A stretch of DNA of 64,000 nt from SIG603 sp964369415 (GTDB lineage: Bacteria > Bacillota > Clostridia > Oscillospirales > Acutalibacteraceae). A program made the position numbers and the translations under genes. Every line of letters starts with the position of its first letter. Positions within the stretch are counted from its first letter, which is position 1. A model generated the notes under the pieces. It searched no databases. It was given only the letters and a program-made list of their open reading frames with translations, and was not told the origin of the DNA. Positions 17,320 through 25,490 of the stretch are shown in pieces. The DNA lies in contig CAYJFP010000001.1 of NCBI GenBank assembly GCA_964369415.1, positions 62,001-126,000 on the forward strand, read 5' to 3'.

Positions 17320-18726
17320 ATGAAGCGTTTTATGGACGAAGATTTTCTTCTTCAAACCGATACGGCAAAGACTCTTTTCCACGAGTATGCAAAACCCATG
17401 CCAATAGCCGATTATCACTGTCACATCAACCCCATGGAGATTGCGCTTGATAAAAATTTTGAATCAATTACAGATATGTGGCTTTCTGGCGACCATTATA
17501 AATGGCGGGCAATGAGATACTGCGGTTTTAAGGAAAGCGATATAATTTTAGGTCTTAAGGAAAATCCTTATAAAGTTTTTGAAGCTTTTGCAAAAACTCT
17601 TCCTCAGCTTATTGGAAATCCGCTTTATCACTTCACTTATTTAGAGCTTAAGCGTTATTTTGGCATAGATAAACAGCTAAGTGGTGACACTGCAAAAGAG
17701 GTCTACGAGGAATGTAATTCAGTTATCAAAAGTCAACATTTTTCACCCAAATCACTAATAAAAAAATCAAATGTAAAATTTATCGGCACCACCGACGACC
17801 CTGTAGACGAACTAATTTATCACAAAAAAATTAAAGAGGACTTAAGTTTTGATACCAAGGTGTATCCAAGTTTCAGACCCGATAATGCCATGGCTGTCGA
17901 TAAAATCGGTTATGGTGATTATATCAAAAAGCTCGAAAACACTTGCGGTCATGGTATCACAAATTTTGAAGAACTTATAAAGGCTTTGAGTGCTAGAATT
18001 TCATATTTCAATGATTTAGGATGCAGAACGGCCGACCACGGACTCTACCACATGGTATACTCTGAGTATAAACAAAAAGAACTAAACGAAATTTTTACTA
18101 CGGCACTGTTAAATCCTGTGGATGAAAAAAATGCCGATAAATTCAAAACCGCTGTTTTAATCGAGCTTTCTAAAGAATACCATAAGCTTTCTTGGGTGAT
18201 GCAGATTCACTTTGGCTGTCTAAGAAACTTAAGCACAAAGAATTTTAATCTACTGGGTGCTGATACTGGTTTCGATGCCATAAATGATTTATCTGGAGCT
18301 AAAAAGCTATCAAAACTATTAGATAAAATGGAAATTGGCGGACACCTTCCTAAAACAATTCTTTATTCTTTAAACGAAAATGACAACGTCTATCTATCTT
18401 CCATAATGACTTCATTCAGTTCAGGCGGTGAGTGTAGTGCAAAAGTACAACTTGGTAGTGCTTGGTGGTTTAATGATACAAAAGATGGAATGGAAAAGCA
18501 GCTTAAGGATTTTGCCAGAATTGGTTCACTTTCCAATTTTGTAGGAATGCTTACAGACAGCAGAAGTTTTCTTTCTTATACCAGACATGAATATTTCAGA
18601 AGAATTTTATCTAATATTATAGGGTCATGGTACGAAAACGGAGAGCTATATCAAGACATTTATCAGGCTGGAAAAATAATTATGAATATTTCATATAATA
18701 ACAGCAAGAATTTCTTTAATTTTTAA
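17320..18726 (+). CDS. uxaC: Glucuronate isomerase
   Basis: Isomerises D-glucuronate to D-fructuronate (and galacturonate to tagaturonate). The 468 residues begin with the amidohydrolase-like metal motif DYHCHINP (about 29-36) and continue through TTDDP, FRPD and the TADHGL segment typical of UxaC. It starts 1 bp after uxuB and is the last operon gene; no clear terminator was found after it. Confidence 0.95.
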   Translation: MKRFMDEDFLLQTDTAKTLFHEYAKPMPIADYHCHINPMEIALDKNFESITDMWLSGDHYKWRAMRYCGFKESDIILGLKENPYKVFEAFAKTLPQLIGNPLYHFTYLELKRYFGIDKQLSGDTAKEVYEECNSVIKSQHFSPKSLIKKSNVKFIGTTDDPVDELIYHKKIKEDLSFDTKVYPSFRPDNAMAVDKIGYGDYIKKLENTCGHGITNFEELIKALSARISYFNDLGCRTADHGLYHMVYSEYKQKELNEIFTTALLNPVDEKNADKFKTAVLIELSKEYHKLSWVMQIHFGCLRNLSTKNFNLLGADTGFDAINDLSGAKKLSKLLDKMEIGGHLPKTILYSLNENDNVYLSSIMTSFSSGGECSAKVQLGSAWWFNDTKDGMEKQLKDFARIGSLSNFVGMLTDSRSFLSYTRHEYFRRILSNIIGSWYENGELYQDIYQAGKIIMNISYNNSKNFFNF

Positions 18727-18912
18727 GCAAAAACACTGTTTATTATTCATTTTAATAGACATAAAATTTTTCAAGATGTGAAATCAAGTTATTTCAATGC
18801 AAAATTTATTATTTATTAAATTACTTTTTTACATTTTGATTTTTATTTTTTTACAAATTATTCCTTTTTATCTTTAATTAATTATTCTTTTCTGTTTCTT
18901 CTTAAAAAAAGC

Positions 18913-18941
18913 TTGCTTTTCTACAATATATTGTGTATAAT
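18913..18941 (+). promoter_or_regulatory. Promoter of the candidate RNA upstream of prmC
   Basis: -35 TTGCTT (18913-18918), a 17-bp spacer, -10 TATAAT (18936-18941). Initiation is expected near 18948, at the start of the structured segment. Confidence 0.7.
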
Positions 18942-18945
18942 ATTC

Positions 18946-19048
18946 ACATGACGGCGTAATTTACATAATTTTCGAATTTATGTTCTTTGCGGCTTCATGT
19001 AATTTTGAACGTAGGATTAGGTCTAAGTGTTATACTTAGACCTTTTTC
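18946..19048 (+). ncRNA. Candidate structured RNA or prmC leader
   Basis: About 100 nt between a consensus promoter and a terminator. ACATGA near the 5' end can pair with TCATGT near 19000, enclosing a second stem ACATAA / TTATGT around a TTTTCGAAT loop. After a short single-stranded region comes a 10-bp terminator. There is no ORF of note. It may be an independent small RNA or an attenuating leader for prmC, which begins 15 bp beyond. No known RNA family recognised. Confidence 0.45.
19019..19048 (+). terminator. Intrinsic terminator just before prmC
   Basis: Perfect 10-bp stem AGGTCTAAGT (19019-19028) / ACTTAGACCT (19034-19043), loop GTTAT, followed by T5. Complete termination here would leave prmC needing another start, so it may be an attenuator. 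Confidence 0.85.
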
Positions 19049-19062
19049 CTTTTAGGTGATTT

Positions 19063-19887
19063 ATGAATAAATCTATTAAATATTTGTATGATTTCGCTAA
19101 AAGAGAATTGCCTGATGAGCACGAGGCTTTGATTTTTTTTGAAGAGCTTTTTTCGCTTAATAGACAAGATATAATTCTAAACGCAGATAAGCTTATTTCT
19201 AATCCAGAAATTTTATTCAGTGCTATCGATAGACGAAAAAAGGGTGAACCACTTCAATATATTTTAGGCTATTGGTATTTTGCAGATCTTAAACTTAAAG
19301 TTGAAGATGGGGTTCTCATTCCAAGGGAAGATACGCTTGTTTTAACAGATATTGCAGAAAAATTTATCGGTGATAATAGCTTTTTGGGAGTAGATTTGTG
19401 CAGCGGCACTGGTGCTGTAGCACTAAAAGTTGCTTCTTTTTGCGGGAATGTCAAAATTGATGCACTTGAACTTTATGAAGTGCCTTTTAACTGCCTAACT
19501 GCTAATATTGCTTCTTTAAAAATTGATAGAGTAAAAGCTGTTAGAGCTGATGTTTTCACCGCCTATAATGACTATTCTGAGCTCGACTTCATCCTCTCAA
19601 ATCCACCATATATAAACACTGAAGAAATTTCCTCTTTGCAATCAGAAGTTCAAAGAGAGCCTAAAGAGGCCCTAGACGGCGGTTTAGACGGCCTTGTATT
19701 TTACAGGTTTATATGTTCTAAGTGGTCAATAAGCCTTAAAATCGGCGGTCTACTCGCCGTAGAGATAGGTGATACTCAGGCCGATGAAGTGACACAGCTT
19801 TTTGAGGAAAATAACTTTACTAATATAAGAGTTCTGAGCGATTTCAATTCACTGCCAAGAGTAGTTTGTGGGATTCGGGATAAATAA
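19063..19887 (+). CDS. prmC: Peptide chain release factor N5-glutamine methyltransferase
   Basis: Methylates the Gln of the GGQ motif in release factors RF1/RF2. 274 residues: an N-terminal helical substrate-binding domain, then a Rossmann methyltransferase with VDLCSGTGAVAL (110-121) and the catalytic NPPY (180-183). AGGTGA precedes the ATG. The usual neighbour prfA is absent here, so the gene stands alone. Confidence 0.92.
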   Translation: MNKSIKYLYDFAKRELPDEHEALIFFEELFSLNRQDIILNADKLISNPEILFSAIDRRKKGEPLQYILGYWYFADLKLKVEDGVLIPREDTLVLTDIAEKFIGDNSFLGVDLCSGTGAVALKVASFCGNVKIDALELYEVPFNCLTANIASLKIDRVKAVRADVFTAYNDYSELDFILSNPPYINTEEISSLQSEVQREPKEALDGGLDGLVFYRFICSKWSISLKIGGLLAVEIGDTQADEVTQLFEENNFTNIRVLSDFNSLPRVVCGIRDK

Positions 19888-19927
19888 AAATACATATGGG
19901 AAGTTAATTTTTCCCATATGTATTTTT
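19887..19927. terminator. Bidirectional terminator between prmC and the diguanylate cyclase gene
   Basis: A stem of up to 15 bp, AAATACATATGGGAA against TTCCCATATGTATTT, with A-tract and T-tract on opposite sides. The genes converge here. Confidence 0.85.
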
Positions 19928-19995
19928 CTATTTGAATAAATTAAGTTTTGAGTCAAACGGTATAATTTTCTAACTTTTTAACTGGCTACAAACTA

Positions 19996-21276
19996 TTAGC
20001 CACCCTTCATTTTCTTTTTATCTATGTACATTTTTTTATCTGCTACTGTCATTACATCTTGCAGCGAGCTTCCATCATCTGGATATACTGCTACTCCTAC
20101 ACTTGCTGAGATATGAACGGTATCGCCTTTAAATGTAAAGTCTCCTTCAGCAGCTTTCTTGATTCTTTCCACAATATTTTCCTTCACATGCTCTTCTAAT
20201 ATAGCCTCTATCGCAACGGCGAATTCATCGCCTCCTAGGCGGAACACACTAGTTCTTTCCCTGAAAGATGCCTGCAAACGTTTTGCGTATTCAATCAAGA
20301 CAAAGTCACCCATTTCGTGACTATAATTATCATTTATTGGCTTAAAGTTGTTTAAGTCAATGTAGAACAAAGTGTACTTATTTCGCTTTGCTATTACTTC
20401 ATTTAAGAACTTTCTGTTGTTCAGCTTAGTAAGCGCATCGCAGTAAACATCTTTTTTCATCTGAGTATTTTTATTATAGTAGTGACTAACTGCACCATAA
20501 ATAAACATCAAGGTAATGAATGTCACAAAGAGTATAAGTGCAACTGTTACATTTTTATTGTTTATTGCAGCATCATTATATAATTCAAGAGTCCACAAGC
20601 TCTTGCCCACAGAAAATGAGTATTTACTTGCCCACTTAACATCAAAGTTTTCAGTTTCGTAAAGTGATACGATATATCCATTATAATTTGAATGTAGTGA
20701 AAATTCATAACCGATACTATTCAACTGTTGTATGGATATTTCATTTTCAATCATTTTGACAGGTTCAACCGCAACGGCTGAAAAACCCCAAAATTCATCG
20801 TCTATATAAATAGGATTTCGTACTGCAATCGTTACACTTCCAGTTGGAGAAACAAAGGGACCTGATGTAACTGTTTGATTTGTTTCGTAGGCAGTTGTCG
20901 CATCCTTGCCACCTAACGAGTCATCAAATACATTTTGCCCTACAATTTTGCTATTACTTTCATATGGATAAACATATGTGTTTATTCCGTTCGGCACATA
21001 ACCAATGCCAATCATATAGTCTTCATCGTAAAACGACTTTGCTAAATTATCAAATTCTTGCCTTGAAAGCTCACCGTTATTAAATCCTATAAGAGATTCG
21101 ATAGTTTGAGTTGGTTCGACTACTTTATCAAAAAACGCCTGGATTCTCTCAGTGTAAATTGTAGAAATAAGTTCTGTATCAGATTCTATTTGAAAATCTA
21201 TTGAATTAAATGCATATGTACTCACCATTATGCTAATGAGCAACAAAAGTGGAATAAGAATTTTTTTTAGCTTCAC
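19996..21276 (-). CDS. Membrane-bound diguanylate cyclase (CHASE-like sensor plus GGDEF)
   Basis: A 426-residue protein that should make c-di-GMP from two GTP. TM1 at about 4-23, an extracellular CHASE-like sensor region (about 35-235, with the GIGYVPNG and RNPIYIDDEFWGF segments), TM2 at about 244-265, then a GGDEF domain from 278 with intact GGDEF at 348-352. The inhibitory I-site position before it reads RERT rather than RxxD, so product inhibition may be lost. The start is GTG at 21276, eight bases after GGAGG; a nearby ATG is out of frame. Confidence 0.88.
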   Translation of the reverse strand: MKLKKILIPLLLLISIMVSTYAFNSIDFQIESDTELISTIYTERIQAFFDKVVEPTQTIESLIGFNNGELSRQEFDNLAKSFYDEDYMIGIGYVPNGINTYVYPYESNSKIVGQNVFDDSLGGKDATTAYETNQTVTSGPFVSPTGSVTIAVRNPIYIDDEFWGFSAVAVEPVKMIENEISIQQLNSIGYEFSLHSNYNGYIVSLYETENFDVKWASKYSFSVGKSLWTLELYNDAAINNKNVTVALILFVTFITLMFIYGAVSHYYNKNTQMKKDVYCDALTKLNNRKFLNEVIAKRNKYTLFYIDLNNFKPINDNYSHEMGDFVLIEYAKRLQASFRERTSVFRLGGDEFAVAIEAILEEHVKENIVERIKKAAEGDFTFKGDTVHISASVGVAVYPDDGSSLQDVMTVADKKMYIDKKKMKGG

Positions 21277-21507
21277 TGAGCATACCTCCGAACGTGATAA
21301 TTCTATAAAGCTTTAAACTTCAACAACATTTTTAAGATTTGTATGTTTAAATTATATATTTTCTTTGGCATTTTTTCAATATAAAGGAACTTTTATGCAC
21401 CATTTTGATATATTTTCCACCTAAACTTAGTAGGGAGTGACATTTTTATCAATAAAGTATACACACTGCATATATTTTGATTCATGAAACTTATGTTGCT
21501 ATTTATT

Positions 21508-21711
21508 TTACAGGATAAACTGGGCTATAAATGCGATTATTCCTAGAATAATCATTACTACTCCGCCTAGTCTTACAGCTATCCAGAATACTTTTGGAGC
21601 TTCCTTTGTATTGTCGTTTTTGTATGTGTCGGTAAATTTATACATCGCTTTTGGGAAAATAAAAAATACTAATCCTATGCTAACTAAAAACATTCCGATC
21701 GCAAGTAACAT
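21508..21711 (-). CDS. Small two-TM membrane protein
   Basis: 67 residues with two hydrophobic helices (about 2-20 and 45-66) joined by a charged loop KFTDTYKNDNTKEAPKVF. AGGTGA lies six bases before the ATG. The pattern recalls small uncharacterised families such as DUF6199, but I do not recognise it firmly and assign no function. It stands alone between a diguanylate cyclase and an inverted repeat element. Confidence 0.6.
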   Translation of the reverse strand: MLLAIGMFLVSIGLVFFIFPKAMYKFTDTYKNDNTKEAPKVFWIAVRLGGVVMIILGIIAFIAQFIL

Positions 21712-21744
21712 TTTTTCACCTCATTAAAATTAGAAATTATCTAT

Positions 21745-21868
21745 GTGCAAAACACATTTCAACTGAGGACTAAGAGTGAATAGTGAAGGACTATTTACGG
21801 TTTTTATCTGTAATAATATAGTCTTTCACTATTAGTCATTAGTTGTTAGTCGAAAGTGCATTTCGCAC
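21745..21868. repeat. Long imperfect inverted repeat (MITE-like)
   Basis: Two arms of about 55-60 nt. The left arm begins GTGCAAAACACATTTCAACT and the right arm, read in reverse complement, begins GTGCGAAATGCACTTTCGAC. The inner parts, ...AATAGTGAAGGACTAT and ...AATAGTGAAAGACTAT, are the best conserved. A second small hairpin (GAAAGTGC/GCACTTTC, 21852-21872) is nested at the right end. No ORF. It looks like a degenerate non-autonomous mobile element, but only one copy is in this window. Confidence 0.55.
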
Positions 21869-21885
21869 TTTCCTTGGATATTATA

Positions 21886-21915
21886 AAATCCCGACTCCAT
21901 TTGGAATCGGGATTT
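21886..21915 (-). terminator. Terminator of the alpha (rpoA-rplQ) operon
   Basis: AAATCCCGACTCC (21886-21898) pairs with GGAATCGGGATTT (21903-21915) with one mismatch and an ATTT loop, 19 bp after the rplQ stop. It marks the end of the large ribosomal protein cluster. Confidence 0.85.
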
Positions 21916-21933
21916 ACTATATTAAGCTTAAAA

Positions 21934-22275
21934 TTATACTAATTCTAAAATAGCCATTTCAGCTGCGTCGCCACGGCGTGGTCCGATTTTTGTGATTCTT
22001 GTATATCCACCGTTTCTTTCGACGTATTTAGGTGCAATTTCAACAAACAATTTATGTGCAACAGCCTCTTTTGTAATAAAAGCCATAACAGTTCTTCTGT
22101 TAGTTACATTGTCCTCTTTAGCAATAGTAATCATTTTCTCAGCTAGAGAGCGCACTTCTTTCGCTCTTGTATCTGTAGTCTCGATTTTGTCATTCTCAAA
22201 TAAGAATGTCACAAGAGCTCTGAGCATAGCAGTTCTATGAGCAGTGTCTCTTCCGAGTTTTCTTGTTCCCGGCAT
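21934..22275 (-). CDS. rplQ: 50S ribosomal protein L17
   Basis: 113 residues of a basic protein near the peptide exit tunnel. The N-terminus KLGRDTAHRTAMLRALVT and the C-terminal RNGGYTRITKIGPRRGDAAEMA are L17 signatures. Last gene of the alpha operon, 20 bp after rpoA, followed by the operon terminator. Confidence 0.97.
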   Translation of the reverse strand: MPGTRKLGRDTAHRTAMLRALVTFLFENDKIETTDTRAKEVRSLAEKMITIAKEDNVTNRRTVMAFITKEAVAHKLFVEIAPKYVERNGGYTRITKIGPRRGDAAEMAILELV

Positions 22276-22295
22276 TGGTATTCACTCCTTACTAA

Positions 22296-23249
22296 TTATT
22301 CATCCTCTTTGCGCAGATTAAATCCGAGAGATGCCATTTTCCAAATAACTTCCTCTAAGGATTTACGGCCAAGATTTCTGACCTTCATCATATCTTCTTC
22401 TGATTTATTTATAAGATCTTCAACAGTGTTTATTCCAGCTCTTTTTAGACAGTTGAAAGAACGAACCGATAGGTCTAACTCTTCAATAGTCATTTCAAGA
22501 ACTTTTTCCTTGCCACCGTCATCTTTTTCAACCATTATCTCTGCACTTTTACCCTTATCTGAAAGGTTTACAAACAGAATTAAGTGGTCTGTAAGAACTT
22601 TTGCCGCAAGTGAAACCGCCTCTTGGGCGCTTATAACACCGTTTGTAAAAACTTCAAGTGTTAATTTATCAAAGTCGATACTTTGTCCGACACGAGTATT
22701 TTCAACACTGAAATTAACTTTTAAAACAGGTGTATATATTGAATCCACCGCAAGTTCTCCGATAATTCCTGAGGGCATGTTCATCTTGTTTCTTTCGCCT
22801 GAGACATAGCCTCTTCCTTTATCAAGTACAAGTTCCATATAAAGTTTAGCATCAGCGCCCAAAGTTGCAATATGCAAATCTGGGTTTAGTATTTCTACTT
22901 CGCTGTCGCATTTTATATCGCCTGCAGTAAGAGTTTGCTCGCCTTCGGCTTCTATTGTTACTGTTTTTGGTCCATCACAATATAGCTTAGCAAATAAACC
23001 CTTTATATTAAGAATAATCTCTGTCACATCTTCCTTTACACCGGGTACTGTAGAAAACTCATGAAGAATTCCATCAATTTTCACAGATTTAACCGCTACA
23101 CCGGGAAGGCTCGAGAGTAGTACTCTCCTAAGACTGTTACCTAAAGTGGTACCAAATCCTCTTTCTAAAGGTTCTACCACAAATTTGCCGTATCGTCCGT
23201 CTTCCGAAACATCAATAATATCAATTTTCGGTCTCTCTATTTCAATCAT
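22296..23249 (-). CDS. rpoA: DNA-directed RNA polymerase subunit alpha
   Basis: 317 residues. The N-terminal domain that dimerises and nucleates polymerase assembly contains EPLERGFGTTLGNSLRRVLL near residue 27. After a linker rich in Glu/Asp/Lys the C-terminal domain (about 245-317) has the promoter-UP-element and activator contact region LGRKSLEEV. Normal length and all conserved blocks present. Lies between rpsD and rplQ as usual in Firmicutes. Confidence 0.98.
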   Translation of the reverse strand: MIEIERPKIDIIDVSEDGRYGKFVVEPLERGFGTTLGNSLRRVLLSSLPGVAVKSVKIDGILHEFSTVPGVKEDVTEIILNIKGLFAKLYCDGPKTVTIEAEGEQTLTAGDIKCDSEVEILNPDLHIATLGADAKLYMELVLDKGRGYVSGERNKMNMPSGIIGELAVDSIYTPVLKVNFSVENTRVGQSIDFDKLTLEVFTNGVISAQEAVSLAAKVLTDHLILFVNLSDKGKSAEIMVEKDDGGKEKVLEMTIEELDLSVRSFNCLKRAGINTVEDLINKSEEDMMKVRNLGRKSLEEVIWKMASLGFNLRKEDE

Positions 23250-23317
23250 TCGTGATCCTCCTTGAATTGGCGGTAAAGCCTATAATATGTTTGCAACTGC
23301 AAAATTAAGCAATAGCA

Positions 23318-23911
23318 TTATTTGGAGTAAAATTCGACGATAAGTGTTTCATCAACTTCGTAGTCTAACTGATCACGCTCAGGCTTAGCAATAACTTTGC
23401 CTTCAAAGGAATCTTTAGCTCTGTCTATCCAAGCTGGTGTAATCTGATTTCCTTTTGTCTCGATGAGTCCTTTAAATTTTACGGATTGTCTTGATTTTTC
23501 ACAAACGCTGATAACATCTCCTACGGCTACATCGTATGAAGGGATATCAACTTTGCTTCCGTTTACTAAGAAGTGACCGTGATTTACAAGTTGTCTTGCA
23601 TCTCTTCTTGTTGCTGCAAAACCTAGTCTGTAAACAACATTGTCAAGTCTTAATTCAAGTTTTTGAAGCATATTATGACCTGTGATTCCAGGAGTCTTTT
23701 CAGCTTTTTCATAATATTTTCTAAATTGTTTTTCCAAAACGCCGTATATAAATTTAACTTTTTGTTTTTCTGTTAATTGTAGACCATATTCACTTTGTTT
23801 TCTTCTGTTTGGCTTAGGATTTCTGTTTGTTTCTTTATGAATACCTATAACTCCTGGAGAAATACCGAGTGATTTACACTTTTTTAAGATAGGTCCTCTC
23901 ATTTTTGCCAT
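23318..23911 (-). CDS. rpsD: 30S ribosomal protein S4 (zinc-free form)
   Basis: A primary 16S rRNA-binding protein. 197 residues with an S4 RNA-binding domain around 88-150 (MLQKLELRLDNVVYRLGFA, then the ARQLVNHGHFLVNG motif). The N-terminus lacks the CxxC...C zinc site found in some S4 proteins and keeps a single Cys near 12. It begins 18 bp after rpsK, and a 68-bp spacer separates it from rpoA. Confidence 0.97.
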   Translation of the reverse strand: MAKMRGPILKKCKSLGISPGVIGIHKETNRNPKPNRRKQSEYGLQLTEKQKVKFIYGVLEKQFRKYYEKAEKTPGITGHNMLQKLELRLDNVVYRLGFAATRRDARQLVNHGHFLVNGSKVDIPSYDVAVGDVISVCEKSRQSVKFKGLIETKGNQITPAWIDRAKDSFEGKVIAKPERDQLDYEVDETLIVEFYSK

Positions 23912-23928
23912 ACTATTTTAACCTCCTA

Positions 23929-24330
23929 TTAAACACGTCTTCTTTTTGGAGGACGGCATCCGTTATGCGGAATCGGAGTAACGTCCTTAATCATGTTAAC
24001 ATCAAGTCCTGCTGCTTGTAAAGCACGGATTGCTGCTTCTCTTCCTGCACCCGGTCCTTTTACATACACTTCAACTGATTTCATACCATGCTCCATAGCT
24101 GCTTTTGCTGCTGTTTCTGCTGCAGATTGAGCTGCAAAGGGAGTAGATTTTCTTGAACCTCTGAAACCTAATTCGCCTGCACTTGCCCAAGAAATCGCAT
24201 TTCCTTGAACATCTGTAATCGTAACGATTGTATTATTAAACGTAGATTGGATATGAGCTGCTCCACGTTCGATATTTTTACGCTCACGGCGTCTTCTAAC
24301 AGTGGTTTTTTTAGTATTTTTAGCTGCCAT
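23929..24330 (-). CDS. rpsK: 30S ribosomal protein S11
   Basis: 133 residues with FNNTIVTITD, GFRGSRKSTPFAAQ and a C-terminal KDVTPIPHNGCRPPKRRRV, all diagnostic of S11, which lines the mRNA path at the E site. In the order rpmJ-rpsM-rpsK-rpsD-rpoA-rplQ. Confidence 0.98.
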   Translation of the reverse strand: MAAKNTKKTTVRRRRERKNIERGAAHIQSTFNNTIVTITDVQGNAISWASAGELGFRGSRKSTPFAAQSAAETAAKAAMEHGMKSVEVYVKGPGAGREAAIRALQAAGLDVNMIKDVTPIPHNGCRPPKRRRV

Positions 24331-24344
24331 TATTCATTTCCCCC

Positions 24345-24713
24345 TTATTTCTTCTTATTGGCCATTGTTTTTCTCGGACCTTTTCTTGTTCTTGCGTTAG
24401 TCTTTGATCTTTGACCTCTTACGGGTAAACCTTTGCGGTGACGAACACCACGATAGCAACCAATTTCAATAAGTCTTTTAATATCAAAAGCTATCTCACG
24501 GCGGAGATCTCCTTCAACTTTACAATTTTTGTCAATGTATTCACGAAGTTTTGCTGTATCATCTTCTGATAAATCTCTAACTCTAATGTCTGGATTTACG
24601 CCTGTATCTTTACAGATGTTTTCTGCAGTTCTACGTCCGATTCCATATACATAGGTAAGAGCAATCTCGATTCTTTTATCTCTTGGTAAGTCTATACCTG
24701 AAATACGAGCCAT
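24345..24713 (-). CDS. rpsM: 30S ribosomal protein S13
   Basis: 122 residues beginning MARISGIDLPRDKRIEIALT, with YGIG and the C-terminal GLPVRGQRSKTNARTRKGP tail that contacts the P-site tRNA. S13 forms inter-subunit bridges at the head of the small subunit. Confidence 0.98.
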   Translation of the reverse strand: MARISGIDLPRDKRIEIALTYVYGIGRRTAENICKDTGVNPDIRVRDLSEDDTAKLREYIDKNCKVEGDLRREIAFDIKRLIEIGCYRGVRHRKGLPVRGQRSKTNARTRKGPRKTMANKKK

Positions 24714-24780
24714 GCTATGACCATCCTTTCCTTATTTGGCAAACTTCTTGCCATAGAAACTTTTTTACGCCGACTTTTAA

Positions 24781-24894
24781 TTAGCCTTGACGTTGTTTGT
24801 GCTTTGGATTTTCGCAGATAACCATTACTTTGCCTTTTCTCTTAATTACCTTGCATTTTTCGCACATTTTCTTAACAGAAGGTCTTACTTTCAT
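24781..24894 (-). CDS. rpmJ: 50S ribosomal protein L36 (zinc-binding form)
   Basis: A 37-residue protein read directly from the sequence: it starts MKVRPSVKKMCEKCK and ends KHKQRQG. The zinc ligands Cys11, Cys14, Cys27 and His32 are all present, so this is the C+ form. The gene starts at an ATG (24894) with AAAGGATGG upstream and lies between infA and rpsM, its standard Firmicute place. Confidence 0.97.
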   Translation of the reverse strand: MKVRPSVKKMCEKCKVIKRKGKVMVICENPKHKQRQG

Positions 24895-25012
24895 TACTGA
24901 CCATCCTTTCTTTCTGTCAAACTGTTCTTCGGTGTTTCTTAAACCGATTAATTATACCACATTCTAGTCTGTTTGTATCAATCAATTTGTAAATTTTTTG
25001 TAAACTTAGGCT

Positions 25013-25231
25013 TTACTTCGAGCGCCATGTGATTCTGCCTTTTGTTAAATCATACGGTGACATTTCAACCGTTACCTTATCTCCTGGTAAAATTCTGATA
25101 AAGTTCATTCTCAGTTTCCCTGAGATATGGGCTAGAATAATATGTCCGTTCGGTAGTTCAACCTTAAATGTCGCATTGGGAAGAGCTTCTTTTACAACGC
25201 CTTCCAGTTCTATTACGTCCTGCTTAGACAT
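25013..25231 (-). CDS. infA: Translation initiation factor IF-1
   Basis: A 72-residue OB-fold protein with EGVVKEALPNATFKVEL and GRITWR at the end. It occupies the ribosomal A site during initiation. The ATG overlaps the stop of the upstream KOW gene (TAATG), so the two are coupled. Sits between map/KOW and rpmJ as in most Clostridia. Confidence 0.98.
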   Translation of the reverse strand: MSKQDVIELEGVVKEALPNATFKVELPNGHIILAHISGKLRMNFIRILPGDKVTVEMSPYDLTKGRITWRSK

Positions 25232-25482
25232 TATATAACCTCCGTTAAATTCTCTCTAAAATTTCTTAGAGCTCTAAAAATTTTTTTGTTGGTTAGTAAA
25301 TATTCTTCTTCAAGCACTGTTTTAGTCCTTGCTATATGAATAATTTTCTTTTTCTTAGGATTTTCAAGTGGTCTTTCTTTTCCATCACACAGATATGCAT
25401 ACGGTGGTGAAAAGTCGATTACAACCAAAAAACCATCCTTATCTCTTCCTGCTTTTGACTTAACTATTGTACCTCTTAGCAT
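25231..25482 (-). CDS. KOW-domain RNA-binding protein (L14e-like)
   Basis: 83 residues. The N-terminal KOW motif (GTIVKSKAGRDKDGFLVV, about 4-21) resembles archaeal/eukaryotic L14e-type proteins. This small gene lies between map and infA in most Firmicutes and is thought to be a ribosome- or RNA-associated factor, but its role is undefined. It starts 8 bp after map and its stop overlaps the infA start. Confidence 0.85.
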   Translation of the reverse strand: MLRGTIVKSKAGRDKDGFLVVIDFSPPYAYLCDGKERPLENPKKKKIIHIARTKTVLEEEYLLTNKKIFRALRNFRENLTEVI

Positions 25483-25490
25483 AAACCCTC

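Larger units (their letters stand above)
18727..19062 (+). other. Intergenic region between uxaC and prmC
   Basis: 336 bp. The first 180 bp are extremely AT-rich and hold no recognisable element or obvious terminator for the uronate operon. The last 150 bp contain a consensus promoter and a candidate structured RNA ending in a terminator just before prmC. Confidence 0.7.

Noticed and set aside
21277..21507. c-di-GMP (GEMM) riboswitch by the diguanylate cyclase
   Set aside because: No GGNCACGCACAGGGCAAACC-like core in this AT-rich spacer.
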